DNA of 46,208 nucleotides from Pseudomonadota bacterium (GTDB lineage: Bacteria; Pseudomonadota; Alphaproteobacteria; Rhizobiales; Devosiaceae). A program made the position numbers and the translations under genes. Where the stretch lies: assembly GCA_023387585.1 (NCBI GenBank), contig JAEWHZ010000252.1, forward strand, positions 1 through 46,208, given 5' to 3'. This document shows positions 26,349 to 33,741 of this stretch, in pieces (position 1 is the stretch's first letter; every line of letters begins with the position of its first letter). A model generated the notes under the pieces. The model did no database searches, had not been told where the DNA came from, and was given only the letters and a program-made list of their open reading frames with translations.

Positions 26349-26424
26349 AGGCACATGTACGACACCAAACAAGTTGGCGCAGTGCTCGAGAAAATCGCAG
26401 TCCGATCAAGGTCTTAGTTTTTCC

Positions 26425-26523
26425 CGCTGCGCAATTCGAGACGTTTACCCACCATCAGTGCTGCGCTACCCCTGCTGCGAAATCGACGCCTTGGCGCGCA
26501 GGACTGATGGTGTCCCGCCATGA
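26425..26523. ncRNA. Candidate structured RNA, copy 2
   Basis: CCATCAG (26452-26458) pairs with CTGATGG (26504-26510), and CTGCGC (26461-26466) pairs with GCGCAG (26496-26501). Compared with the copy at 560-674, three inner base pairs differ on both sides in a compensatory way, while the outer stem is identical. The upstream GCGCAATTCGAGACGTTTAC also matches copy 1 with few changes. As in copy 1, a minus-strand terminator lies directly beside it. Confidence 0.45.
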
Positions 26524-26550
26524 CAAAAAAAGCCCCGCCGAAGCGGGGCT
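26524..26550 (-). terminator. Rho-independent terminator
   Basis: GCCCCGC and GCGGGGC (26532-26549) with a CGAA loop. On the minus strand it is followed by seven T residues. It ends the transcript of the gene at 26570-26893, 20 bases upstream of it. Confidence 0.8.
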
Positions 26551-26569
26551 GGTTCGTCACCGTCACTTA

Positions 26570-26893
26570 TCATATGGCAGCGAGCATCTCGGGTACTTTC
26601 GAGCGGAGATAGAAGCCGCTAGGAACTATGTCGGCCGGAATGTCTGGAGGAATACCTGCCTCATTCAGGCGCCGCATCAACCACTTGCCGTGCCGTCCGA
26701 TCGTCTTGGCCAAGCTATGGACTGATACGTAGGTCGCGGCAAACTTGGCGACCGCATCTCTCGATACCAAGCGTGTCGGGCGATGGTTCAAAGGGTTCAT
26801 GCGCGAGACGAGGGGCAAAGCATTCACCTCGATCAGACCGTCGACGGCCACCCTCGCACAGGACAGTGCGACCTTGATCTCGGCCACGGTCAT
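26570..26893 (-). CDS. Small TniQ-like C-terminal protein (hypothetical)
   Basis: A 107-residue protein with no confident family. The middle reads NPLNHRPTRLVSRDAVAKFA, then TYVSVHSLAKTIGRHGKWLMRRLNEAGIPPD. These look like two small helix-turn-helix units, similar in style to the DNA-binding C-terminal half of TniQ/TnsD-type transposition proteins. It has its own GAGAGGAG ribosome site upstream of the ATG at 26893 and follows the transposase C-terminal remnant by 34 bases. It could be a relic of a Tni-type operon whose tniB and most of tniQ are gone, or a stand-alone small DNA-binding protein. Confidence 0.45.
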   Translation of the reverse strand: MTVAEIKVALSCARVAVDGLIEVNALPLVSRMNPLNHRPTRLVSRDAVAKFAATYVSVHSLAKTIGRHGKWLMRRLNEAGIPPDIPADIVPSGFYLRSKVPEMLAAI

Positions 26894-26927
26894 GAAGTCG
26901 CTCCTCTCGACGAGCAACCCACGCACC

Positions 26928-27453
26928 TCACTCCGTGAAGGTGTCGTCGTCTTCGGCGTCGAAGACGGGGAAGGAGAACGTGCCGAGTTCCTCGGCCTCG
27001 TCGTCCTTGAGGGCGATCGGGCCGGTATCGACATCGTCGATCTGCGGAAGCTCGCCATCTTCGGGACGGACGATGCCGAAGCCGCGCGCGAGCTCGCGGT
27101 CGAAAGCGACGAACTGCTCGGAGTTCATGATGGGCGAAGGCACCTTGGAGAGCTCGGTCAGCTCGCCGATGCGCTGGCCGAGGTCCATCAGGGCCTGGTG
27201 GACGATGGCCTCGGAGAGGGCGGCGACCGACGCGAACTTCCTGCGCAGCTCGGTCTGGGTCTGGCGCCAGTGATCGAGCGAGATGCCGTCGAAGCCGGGC
27301 GTCGAGCAGGGAACCGTGACCCAGCCCCTTCCGCTGCGGACCGACACATGGCCGAGGTCGTCGGTATCGACGCGCACCAGCGTGGGCTTGCCCCCGAGCG
27401 AGCGGCGGACGTTCTGCAGTTCCTTGGACTGGTAGTGGAGAGCCGGCTTTCTC
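26928..27453 (-). pseudogene. Mu/Tni-type transposase C-terminal remnant
   Basis: The minus-strand frame opens after a stop at about 27455 with ALHYQSKELQNVRRSLGGKP and TLVRVDTDDLGHVSVRSGRG, then WVTVPC. This resembles the C-terminal beta-barrel (Mu_C) domain of Mu/TniA transposases, in which a YQS...L..LR strand is followed by VRYDP-D-L--V-V. A helical region (LDHWRQTQTELRRKFASVAA) and an acidic tail ending DDDTFTE follow. The DDE catalytic domain and start are missing, so this is a 3' fragment. It is upstream of, and on the same strand as, the TniQ-like ORF, the order found in Tni elements. Confidence 0.5.
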
Positions 27454-27474
27454 GATTAGGTTCTGCGGCAGCCG

Positions 27475-27870
27475 CTAAGGCGTGAAGACGATCTTCCGGT
27501 CGGCGGACAGGCCGATGTCGATAGGATCGAAACGCAGGGCCAGGTGGGTCAGCTGACGTCCGAGCGGCCAGCCGAAGCTCAGTTCGAAATCGGGCGCCAG
27601 GCCCAAGCGGGCGAGGCCGAAGCACCAGCCGAGAATGCTGAACGCGTCGATGGCGTCGAGACCTGCGCCGCCATCGGGATGCAGGCGGTCCGCCTCGTCC
27701 AGAAACGTGGCGCAATCCTCCATCATCGAGGCGATCGCGGTGTCCGACATGTCGCTCGCGCTGATCCCCTCCCAGCTCTCGGGGCTGATGTTGCCGATAG
27801 CGATGATGCAATTGGTGTAACCGCGGGTGACGAGAGCCAGGCGGTGTTGATGATAGGTGTCGTCAGGCAT
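27475..27870 (-). CDS. Hypothetical protein, acidic, 131 residues
   Basis: Not recognised. The sequence is acidic (MPDDTYHQHRLALVTRGYTN, MMEDCATFLDEADRLHPDGG) with a mildly hydrophobic AFSILGWCFGLARLGLAPDF segment near residue 80. There is no signal peptide. The ATG at 27870 lacks a strong ribosome site. It sits between the transposase remnant and a candidate small RNA on the other strand, within the accessory island. Cargo gene of the element is the best guess. Confidence 0.5.
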   Translation of the reverse strand: MPDDTYHQHRLALVTRGYTNCIIAIGNISPESWEGISASDMSDTAIASMMEDCATFLDEADRLHPDGGAGLDAIDAFSILGWCFGLARLGLAPDFELSFGWPLGRQLTHLALRFDPIDIGLSADRKIVFTP

Positions 27871-27906
27871 GATCCATCCTTCGTCATGCCGGCCCGTCCA
27901 GTCGGC

Positions 27907-27935
27907 TTGACACCCGAAGGTGCAAGCTTCATGTA
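27907..27935 (+). promoter_or_regulatory. Candidate sigma-70 promoter
   Basis: TTGACA (27907-27912), a 17-base spacer, then CATGTA (27930-27935). The -35 matches consensus; the -10 is weaker. Predicted start near 27942, giving a transcript that ends at the terminator at 28016-28047. Confidence 0.45.
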
Positions 27936-27941
27936 GGGCGA

Positions 27942-28048
27942 ACACGACGTTCGTTCGTTGTGTGTTCGGTCGTCGCGCGACTGCCAGGAAGAACGGCGAC
28001 CGGGTTGCTATTCGATGCCCGGACCCTTTGCGGGGTCCGGGCATTTTC
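27942..28048 (+). ncRNA. Candidate small RNA with its own promoter and terminator
   Basis: About 106 bases between the promoter at 27907-27935 and a terminator. The 5' end can fold: CGAACAC (27939-27945) with GTGTTCG (27961-27967). No reading frame with a ribosome site is present. The right end is an 11-pair hairpin with a T tract. Its position in a mobile island, opposite the 131-residue gene, suggests island-specific regulation. Support is structural only. Confidence 0.45.
28016..28047 (+). terminator. Strong Rho-independent terminator
   Basis: TGCCCGGACCC (28016-28026) pairs perfectly with GGGTCCGGGCA (28033-28043), followed by TTTT. No T tract exists on the other strand, so it acts on plus-strand transcripts. 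No plus-strand protein gene precedes it. Confidence 0.8.
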
Positions 28049-28416
28049 GTCTCCGCCGGTTGGCGGCGTCCAGGAGATGAGTGCAGGGCAGGTCGGTTGT
28101 GAAGTCCCCCTCGTACGATTTTTCCGAGACCGGTTTTTCAGCGGCTCCCGAAACGCTTTTCACCAGCATGCAGAGACGGTTGGCGTCGCGACTTAAAATC
28201 CCGACTGAAATTCGACCGCAGAACTCCCGGAGTTTCCGGAGACTCCGTGGATTGGAAGTCGGCTTTTCCGTAAGCCGCTGATCCCATTTGCGGATTTACA
28301 ATCCGGGGTGAAAATCGCCGATCACCGGATTGATTGCATTTAATCTAGTGGCAGAACCGCAACACCATGTTTCGGTAACTTCCGTTTTTGTTCCGCCTGC
28401 ACCGACAGCGCAGCCG
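28049..28416. other. Gene-free stretch downstream of the FtsH-like gene
   Basis: No supportable gene. Two small hairpins are present: CGGCTT/AAGCCG at about 28260-28275, and a bulged stem at 28301-28330 (ATCCGGGGTGA with TCACCGGAT). The second could terminate the minus-strand FtsH-like transcript although it has no T tract. The AT content is higher than in flanking genes. Confidence 0.5.
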
Positions 28417-30369
28417 CTAGGTTGACGCTGCCGGTGCCGGGGTCAACGCCATGATCGATTCGACTTCCGGGCCTGTCAGGATCTGTTTTTCGACCAGGCT
28501 GTCGGCGATGGCTTCGAGCGTGAGACGATGTTCGCGCATCAGGGCGAGGGCGCGTTCATAGAGGTCGGCCAGGGTCTTGTTGACCTTCATCTCGAACGCC
28601 CGGTCAATCGCGACAAGTTCCATCGATGACTCGATTGTTGCGCGGAAGGCCAGAGTGTCGCCCAGGCCGACGCTGGCGAACATGCTGGCGACGATCTGCG
28701 TCGCCTTCGCGAGATCCGAGGTCGCCAAACCGCCCGCGCCCTGGGACGGCTCGCCCAGCACCACCTCTTCTGCGGCCCGTCCCGAGAGCAGCATGACCAC
28801 CTGCCGGTCGTAGTCGGACCGGGTGGAAAAGAAGGTGTCGTCGCTCTGGAATCTTGTCCCGCCGCCGAAGTGTTCCGTGCCCATCACGTTCACGAACTCA
28901 AGGCTTGCCCCGCCGAGGATGCCGGCGACGGCATGACCGGCTTCATGGACTGCCGCGCGGCGGACACTCTGCTCGTCCCGTTTGTCCTCGCCCATGACCT
29001 GTGCCGACAGGTCTTCCAACTGCATCGGTCGACCGGCCCGCCGGGCCGTCCTGCGCGCGGCGCGAACCTGTTCCATGATCACCGCGCCGGTGACGCCGCG
29101 GATCGTGTCGAAGACCGCCAACGCGGCAATGTCGGCATCGGCGAGATCCCCGGCCAGGTGGTGGCGCATGATGCGCTCGACACCCTTCTCGTCGGGAGGC
29201 GGGACATGGATCGCCCGCTCCAAGCGACCCGGACGCAAAATGGCCGGATGGATGTCCTCGATGCGGTTGGTAGCGCCGATGACGATGACACCGTCACGGT
29301 CGGACATGGCGCCATCGAGCAGCGTGTAGAAGTCAAGAATGACAGGCATCCAGTAGTCGCGGTTGCGGTCGCCAACATTATCGGCGTTCGGCATGCCGTT
29401 GAGTTCGTCGAGGAACAAGATGCACGGTGCCTTGCTGCGCGCTTCGGCGAACACCTTGCGCTGGGCCTTGATGACGCCGTCGAGATATCCGGAACTCGTG
29501 GCGAAGAATTCCGCCACGCTGGCGACGATCGTGGGCACGCCACAGGCTTCGCCGAGCATCTGGGCGAGCAGGGTCTTGCCCGTGCCTGGCGGCCCGTGGA
29601 GGACACACCCCTTGTCGACCTGATCCCAGCCGATCTTGCCGGCACGGGCGTCGGCGATATCGTCGCGCAGGTCCAGAGCCCACTCGCGGGCGGCTCCGTA
29701 TTCGATGGCATCGGCCAGCTTAGGCAGGGACTTCGTGGCCGCCGCCTTCCGCTTCAGCTTCGAAGCAACGAGAGCTTCCAGCCGTTCCACGGTCTCCGAC
29801 GCCTTGCCGCCATCGATGATCAGCGCGGTGATCTCCTCGAAACTTAAGAGGTCCACGCGGAGGTCCTGCACCCGGGGCGGAACGCGTCCGCCCTGGACGC
29901 GCTTGATGGTCTCCGAGACCATCCCGGCGTCGGCCATGCCGATGGCCACACGTACATCGGCGATGGACAGCAGCAATTCGGGCAGGGAGAGATCGGCATC
30001 CGTGGCGGCCGCGACGACCGTGCGCCCCGAACGGAGCACATCGGCAAGCCGGGGATCGCCACGGTCATTGGCCTTCGGAACGGTCGTGCGGGCGATCTTG
30101 TGGGGATTGAAGTCGACGAACGAGTCGATCGCCTCGATCACCGGATGCACCCAGGTGCCGTCCGGCACCTCCACTACCAGCGCACGGATCCGCCCGTTGA
30201 CGAGGCGGCTGCGCATGGCGGTGTCCATGACCTTGTCGAGCGCCAGTTCGGCCAGCACCTCGCGGGCGGACGGACGGTCGCCCTTCCGGGCCTTCTTTGC
30301 GAAGCTCGGCGTCTTGCCCACGAAATCCTCGACCTCGAGGCTGTACGGCACTTCATCGCGGTTGGTCAT
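28417..30369 (-). CDS. Soluble FtsH-like AAA+ zinc metalloprotease
   Basis: A 650-residue ATP-dependent protease-like protein. Residues 1-220 are a unique N-terminal region without membrane segments, unlike true FtsH, which has two. The AAA+ domain has Walker A GPPGTGKT (259-266), Walker B CILFLDELNG (316-325) and the second region of homology GATNRIEDIHPAILRPGRLE (365-384) with arginine fingers. The C-terminal peptidase has HEAGH (475-479) and the third zinc ligand Asp552 in ATSDLAKAT. All catalytic residues are kept. It overlaps the upstream 105-residue gene by one base (TGATG). It lies beside transposon relics, so it is likely island cargo. Substrate unknown. Confidence 0.85.
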   Translation of the reverse strand: MTNRDEVPYSLEVEDFVGKTPSFAKKARKGDRPSAREVLAELALDKVMDTAMRSRLVNGRIRALVVEVPDGTWVHPVIEAIDSFVDFNPHKIARTTVPKANDRGDPRLADVLRSGRTVVAAATDADLSLPELLLSIADVRVAIGMADAGMVSETIKRVQGGRVPPRVQDLRVDLLSFEEITALIIDGGKASETVERLEALVASKLKRKAAATKSLPKLADAIEYGAAREWALDLRDDIADARAGKIGWDQVDKGCVLHGPPGTGKTLLAQMLGEACGVPTIVASVAEFFATSSGYLDGVIKAQRKVFAEARSKAPCILFLDELNGMPNADNVGDRNRDYWMPVILDFYTLLDGAMSDRDGVIVIGATNRIEDIHPAILRPGRLERAIHVPPPDEKGVERIMRHHLAGDLADADIAALAVFDTIRGVTGAVIMEQVRAARRTARRAGRPMQLEDLSAQVMGEDKRDEQSVRRAAVHEAGHAVAGILGGASLEFVNVMGTEHFGGGTRFQSDDTFFSTRSDYDRQVVMLLSGRAAEEVVLGEPSQGAGGLATSDLAKATQIVASMFASVGLGDTLAFRATIESSMELVAIDRAFEMKVNKTLADLYERALALMREHRLTLEAIADSLVEKQILTGPEVESIMALTPAPAAST

Positions 30370-30686
30370 CAGTTGGTCTCCTGGCCTGCGGTCGCGCCGA
30401 GGCGGTAGAAGCGGTTGAAGGTGCGGGCCCAGCGGAAGTCCGCGTCGATGGCGAAGACCTCGGAGGTGAGGACCTCGCGACAGCCGAGAACCGGGTGCCC
30501 CACGACGAAGCCGTCGAGCACCGGGGCCGCACACATCGCGAAGTCCCAGTCCTTGAGCAGCGGCGCGTCCGCAAGCTCGGCGTCACCGGGAACGAACATG
30601 GTCATGCGTTCGAGATCGTCGGCGAGCGCGCGCAAGGTCTCGACGGTGGAGACGGGATCGCCGCCACCGGGAAAGATGATGGTCAT
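30369..30686 (-). CDS. Hypothetical protein coupled to the FtsH-like gene
   Basis: A 105-residue acidic protein, possibly of the DUF6634 type found in alphaproteobacterial islands. Recognisable parts are TVETLRALADDLERMTMFVPGD, LLKDWDFAMCAAPVLDGFVV, GHPVLGCREVLTSEVF and RWARTFNRFYRLG. There are no signal or membrane segments. Its stop and the FtsH-like ATG share one base, so the two are translationally coupled and may form an adaptor and protease pair. That partnership is inference from coupling. Family name uncertain. Confidence 0.6.
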   Translation of the reverse strand: MTIIFPGGGDPVSTVETLRALADDLERMTMFVPGDAELADAPLLKDWDFAMCAAPVLDGFVVGHPVLGCREVLTSEVFAIDADFRWARTFNRFYRLGATAGQETN

Positions 30687-30696
30687 GTCGGGGTTC

Positions 30697-31335
30697 CTAG
30701 TTGGCGCGGGCGCCGGCGGGACAGGCGATGTCCACCATGCTGTAGGGCGTGATGCACGTGTTGAGATCGAGTGCGATGGCGCCCGTGGTCACGAGCTGCA
30801 GCACGGCGCCGAACGGATCGGGGTGCGTGACCAGCCCCGCCAGCTCGGAAAGGCAGGAGGCGCCGTTCTCGATCAGGTGGGCAAGCACGGCCATGCGGGA
30901 GGTGGCGTCCACCTTGATCCTGGCAGTGCGGGCGAGAAGCTGGCTGTTGCCCAGGCGGGGCTCGCGTTCCACCACGGCCTGCGGTACGAGGATCGCGACG
31001 TGACCGGCCAGACGCGCCTTGACACGCAGGTCGATGACGAGGGCCGAGGGCAGGGGATTGTCCCAGACGCGATGAGGGACGCAGATCAGGGTCAGGATAC
31101 GCCGCCCGATCTTCACGTCGGCGATGGCGAGATCATGCGGCATGAAGCCGAGACGGCTGGCGAGCGCCTCCACCGGCGCGTTGCCCCCGATATACTTGCA
31201 GGCGGGGTTGGCGCTGATCAGGTCGCGGATCTGCTGGTGCAGCTTCATGTTGCGCTTGATGTGGCGGGTGCGGCGGAAATCGCGCGCGGCGACGGTGGCA
31301 GTCGGTGCGGCAGCACCATGCATGGCGTGGGCCAA
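30697..31335 (-). CDS. Hypothetical 212-residue protein, first gene of the protease operon
   Basis: Not firmly recognised. The N-terminal part is basic (DFRRTRHIKRNMKLHQQIRD). The middle has beta-rich VKIGRRILTLICVPHRVWDN and HVAILVPQAVVEREPRLGN. The last 70 residues, RMAVLAHLIENGASCLSELA and AVLQLVTTGAIALDLN, look like a winged helix. TnsA-type transposon proteins combine a nuclease core with such a wing, but the nuclease residues are not evident. An AAGGAG ribosome site points to TTG at 31335; ATG at 31323 is an alternative. Ten bases separate it from the next gene, so the three genes are probably one operon, divergent from an XRE regulator. Confidence 0.55.
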   Translation of the reverse strand: MAHAMHGAAAPTATVAARDFRRTRHIKRNMKLHQQIRDLISANPACKYIGGNAPVEALASRLGFMPHDLAIADVKIGRRILTLICVPHRVWDNPLPSALVIDLRVKARLAGHVAILVPQAVVEREPRLGNSQLLARTARIKVDATSRMAVLAHLIENGASCLSELAGLVTHPDPFGAVLQLVTTGAIALDLNTCITPYSMVDIACPAGARAN

Positions 31336-31549
31336 AACTTCTCCTTGCCCGGAACGGAGGTTTCCGGAGCGGTCGACTGGATTGCTATGACTTCACCGAC
31401 GCGCAGGTTGCAGACGGATAACCGTCGCTACCAGGCGGGATACGGACAGGTCGTCCTGCCCAGAAAGGTCACGACAGATGGGCCGTTCGTGTGAGGATCG
31501 AGATAGGACAAACCGGATTGCAGCACAATAGATATGACTACAAAATGGG

Positions 31550-31571
31550 TAACTCATGCTAGCGATGGTTA
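31550..31571. promoter_or_regulatory. Candidate operator in front of the XRE gene
   Basis: An imperfect 22-base dyad: TAAC at 31550-31553, central GCTAGC at 31558-31563, GTTA at 31568-31571. It lies 36 bases upstream of the XRE start and between the divergent genes, where an autoregulatory site for a Cro/CI-like protein is expected. Confidence 0.35.
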
Positions 31572-31607
31572 ACGAAGGGTTTCGCTCGATTCGCCGGGGA
31601 TGAGCCG

Positions 31608-31853
31608 ATGACGATAACCGCCGCACAGGTGCGCGCCGCGCGGGGCCTGCTCAGTATGACGCAGGACGACTTAGCCTCGCTTGCCCAGGTGACGAGGAAG
31701 ACGTTGGCGACATTCGAGTCCGAGGGCAGGGAGCCCCGCGATGCGACGCTGCTCAAGCTGCAGGCGGCGCTCGAGGGCGCGGGGGTAGTCTTTCTGGAGA
31801 ACGATGCGGGAGTGGGGGTGATGCTCAGACGCGCCGGCGGCCCACCGGGATGA
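31608..31853 (+). CDS. XRE-family (Cro/CI-like) small regulator
   Basis: An 81-residue protein that is almost entirely one helix-turn-helix: AQVRAARGLLSMTQDDLASL, AQVTRKTLATFESEGREPRD, LKLQAALEGAGVVFLEN. It belongs to the short XRE regulators common in rhizobial islands. It is divergent from the protease operon and has a dyad operator upstream, so it probably represses that operon and itself. This is inferred from layout. Confidence 0.85.
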   Translation: MTITAAQVRAARGLLSMTQDDLASLAQVTRKTLATFESEGREPRDATLLKLQAALEGAGVVFLENDAGVGVMLRRAGGPPG

Positions 31854-31989
31854 ATCGCGAGAGCGTTCGCTCGATCCTGCTGCGGATCGGACGAACTAGT
31901 GCTCTAGTCGCGGTATCGAGGGCGCTCTCTAATATAGGCGCCAACTGGATCGCCGGCGTGCGCGGCGCGCAATGGCAGACTGCACTCAA

Positions 31990-32712
31990 TCAATCGAAGC
32001 CCTGGGCGCGTCGACGCAGCACTTCGGATTCGGGCAGGGCGCCGGCATAGGCGAGCTCCCGGTTGGCGCGCTCCCAGAAAGCCGGATGGACCGCGTCGAG
32101 CAGGAACGGGTGGGTCGGCGTCAGCGCGAGGCGCATGGCAAAGCCCGGTGCGAGGTAGAGGATGGTGTTCTGTCGATACCAGGCGGGAATGGCGTCGTCG
32201 GCCCAGACGACTGGACGGATTAGGTCATGGGCCGTGTAACCATGCGACGCGAACAAGTGCGCCCACCAGCTCTGCCAGCGCTCGTTGACATGACCGACTC
32301 CGCCCTGGCCGGGAATCGCGGCCGAGAACAGCACAGATGGTGCTAACGCCACGAGGTCTGAGACGAACCCCGGCGCACGTTCAGCCGAAAGATGCTCGGC
32401 GACTTCGAAGCAAAGTGCAAGATCCACCGGCGGCAGGGTGAAGCTTTGTTCGAGATCGTGCGGCGCAAAGACGATGCGTCCGTCGTCAAGCATGTCCGGC
32501 GTCACCCAGTCACCTTCGAGGCCATAGGCGGCCTCGGCGCCTTCTTCGAGGACGGCGGCGAGCCATGTGCCGGTGCCGCAGCCGATATCGGCGACACGCC
32601 TGCGTGGCAGATCGGGCGGCAGGCAGGCGAGGAGACGCGCTGCGGCATGGGCGGTGTGCTTACGCCTGTCGGTGTAGAACTCAGGCGGATAGAGCGTGGT
32701 CATGCAGCTCAT
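31990..32712 (-). CDS. Class I SAM-dependent methyltransferase
   Basis: A 240-residue cytoplasmic enzyme. Motif I VADIGCGTGTW (near residue 40) binds S-adenosylmethionine. The next acidic strand is AYGLEGDWV, and motif IV is VDLALCFEVAEHL (near 105). The substrate is unknown; the PGQGGVGHVNERWQSWW stretch resembles methyltransferases associated with polysaccharide or glycan genes. The ATG at 32712 overlaps the AraC gene stop (ATGA), so it is made together with the sugar regulator rather than with the island to its left. Confidence 0.85.
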   Translation of the reverse strand: MSCMTTLYPPEFYTDRRKHTAHAAARLLACLPPDLPRRRVADIGCGTGTWLAAVLEEGAEAAYGLEGDWVTPDMLDDGRIVFAPHDLEQSFTLPPVDLALCFEVAEHLSAERAPGFVSDLVALAPSVLFSAAIPGQGGVGHVNERWQSWWAHLFASHGYTAHDLIRPVVWADDAIPAWYRQNTILYLAPGFAMRLALTPTHPFLLDAVHPAFWERANRELAYAGALPESEVLRRRAQGFD

Positions 32713-33617
32713 CGGCGCACGCCGGAGACACCGGGCCGGGCGCGCGGCACCATGGCGACGTTGGAATAGATGGTGTCATCCGGCGTCGAGGCGCGCAGAT
32801 GGCGGTACTGCACCGGCGTCAAACCAACCACCTTGCGGAAGGCGGTGGAGAAATACTGGCTTGAGGAGAAACCGAGCTCAAGCGCGATGTCGGTGACGCT
32901 GGTCAGCCCGGTGATCAGTTGGCGCTTGGCAACGTCGATGCGGCGGCGCATGTGATGCTGGCTCGGCGTGTAGCCGGTCTCGCGGTGGAACACCTCGTGG
33001 AAATAGCCGGTCGATAGCCCGACCGACTCGGCCACCCCCTCGACCGAGACATCGCCCGTGATATGCGCCTCGAAGATCGACAGTGCCGTGCGCACCGGCT
33101 CGGAGAACTGTTTCTCCTGCTCGGCCTGGTAGTCGCGAGCCACCGTCATCAGCAATTGATGGAACACGGCGCGACTGAATTCGACCGACAACTCGTTCGG
33201 CTCACGCTGCTCAGCCAGCAGCAGCGAGAACAACTCCTTGAGGCGCGGCGAGCCGGGGAAATGGCGCCGGCGCATGTCGGCGAAGATGGCACCGATCTCG
33301 TCAGTCGTCTCCTGGCACATGCCGGGCAGGGTGCCGCGCTGGGGAAAATTGAAGCGGATCCAGTAGCGTGTGCATGGATGCACGATAGCGCCCGAACCGC
33401 CCTGCCAATCGCCCGGATAATCGATCAGCACGCTGCCGGGAGATGCCTCGTCGAGGCGCTTGCCGTCCCACCATTCGACGGAGCCGCTATCGAGATATCC
33501 GATCTCAAGCCCGTCCGGGCTCTGGTGGCGCGGCCCGCCAATCTGGCTCTCCTGCGTGACGTAAAGACCAAGGCTGACGAGTTCGGGGAGGACGAGGAAG
33601 TCTGGACGGCGATACAT
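32709..33617 (-). CDS. AraC-family regulator of the GH4/ABC operon (AgpT-like)
   Basis: A 302-residue regulator. The N-terminal half is a cupin-like sugar-sensing domain (HQSPDGLEIGYLDSGSVEWW, GSVLIDYPGDWQGG). The C-terminal 100 residues hold the two AraC helix-turn-helix units: VSVEGVAESVGLSTGYFHEV and TSVTDIALELGFSSSQYFST, followed by FRKVVGLTPVQYRHLR. The start MYRRPDFLVLP at 33617 is chosen; upstream in-frame sequence is shadow-like. It is divergent from the GH4 glycosidase gene with a 124-base control gap. In Sinorhizobium the agp alpha-galactoside locus also has an AraC activator, AgpT; the match here is by layout. Confidence 0.88.
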   Translation of the reverse strand: MYRRPDFLVLPELVSLGLYVTQESQIGGPRHQSPDGLEIGYLDSGSVEWWDGKRLDEASPGSVLIDYPGDWQGGSGAIVHPCTRYWIRFNFPQRGTLPGMCQETTDEIGAIFADMRRRHFPGSPRLKELFSLLLAEQREPNELSVEFSRAVFHQLLMTVARDYQAEQEKQFSEPVRTALSIFEAHITGDVSVEGVAESVGLSTGYFHEVFHRETGYTPSQHHMRRRIDVAKRQLITGLTSVTDIALELGFSSSQYFSTAFRKVVGLTPVQYRHLRASTPDDTIYSNVAMVPRARPGVSGVRR

Positions 33618-33741
33618 TTCGAACGTTCGGATGTTCAATTTTCTCACCCCGCAAAACTGAAAGACGGTCGACGCCGAAGCGCGATAGTTGTCGGGCACGA
33701 CGCACTTGTCAAACGCATGCAGGACCGCAGGGAGGCAGCAA

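Noticed and set aside
28049..28281. Short frames after the small RNA candidate
   Set aside because: No ribosome site and no recognisable sequence; overlap of several frames suggests chance.
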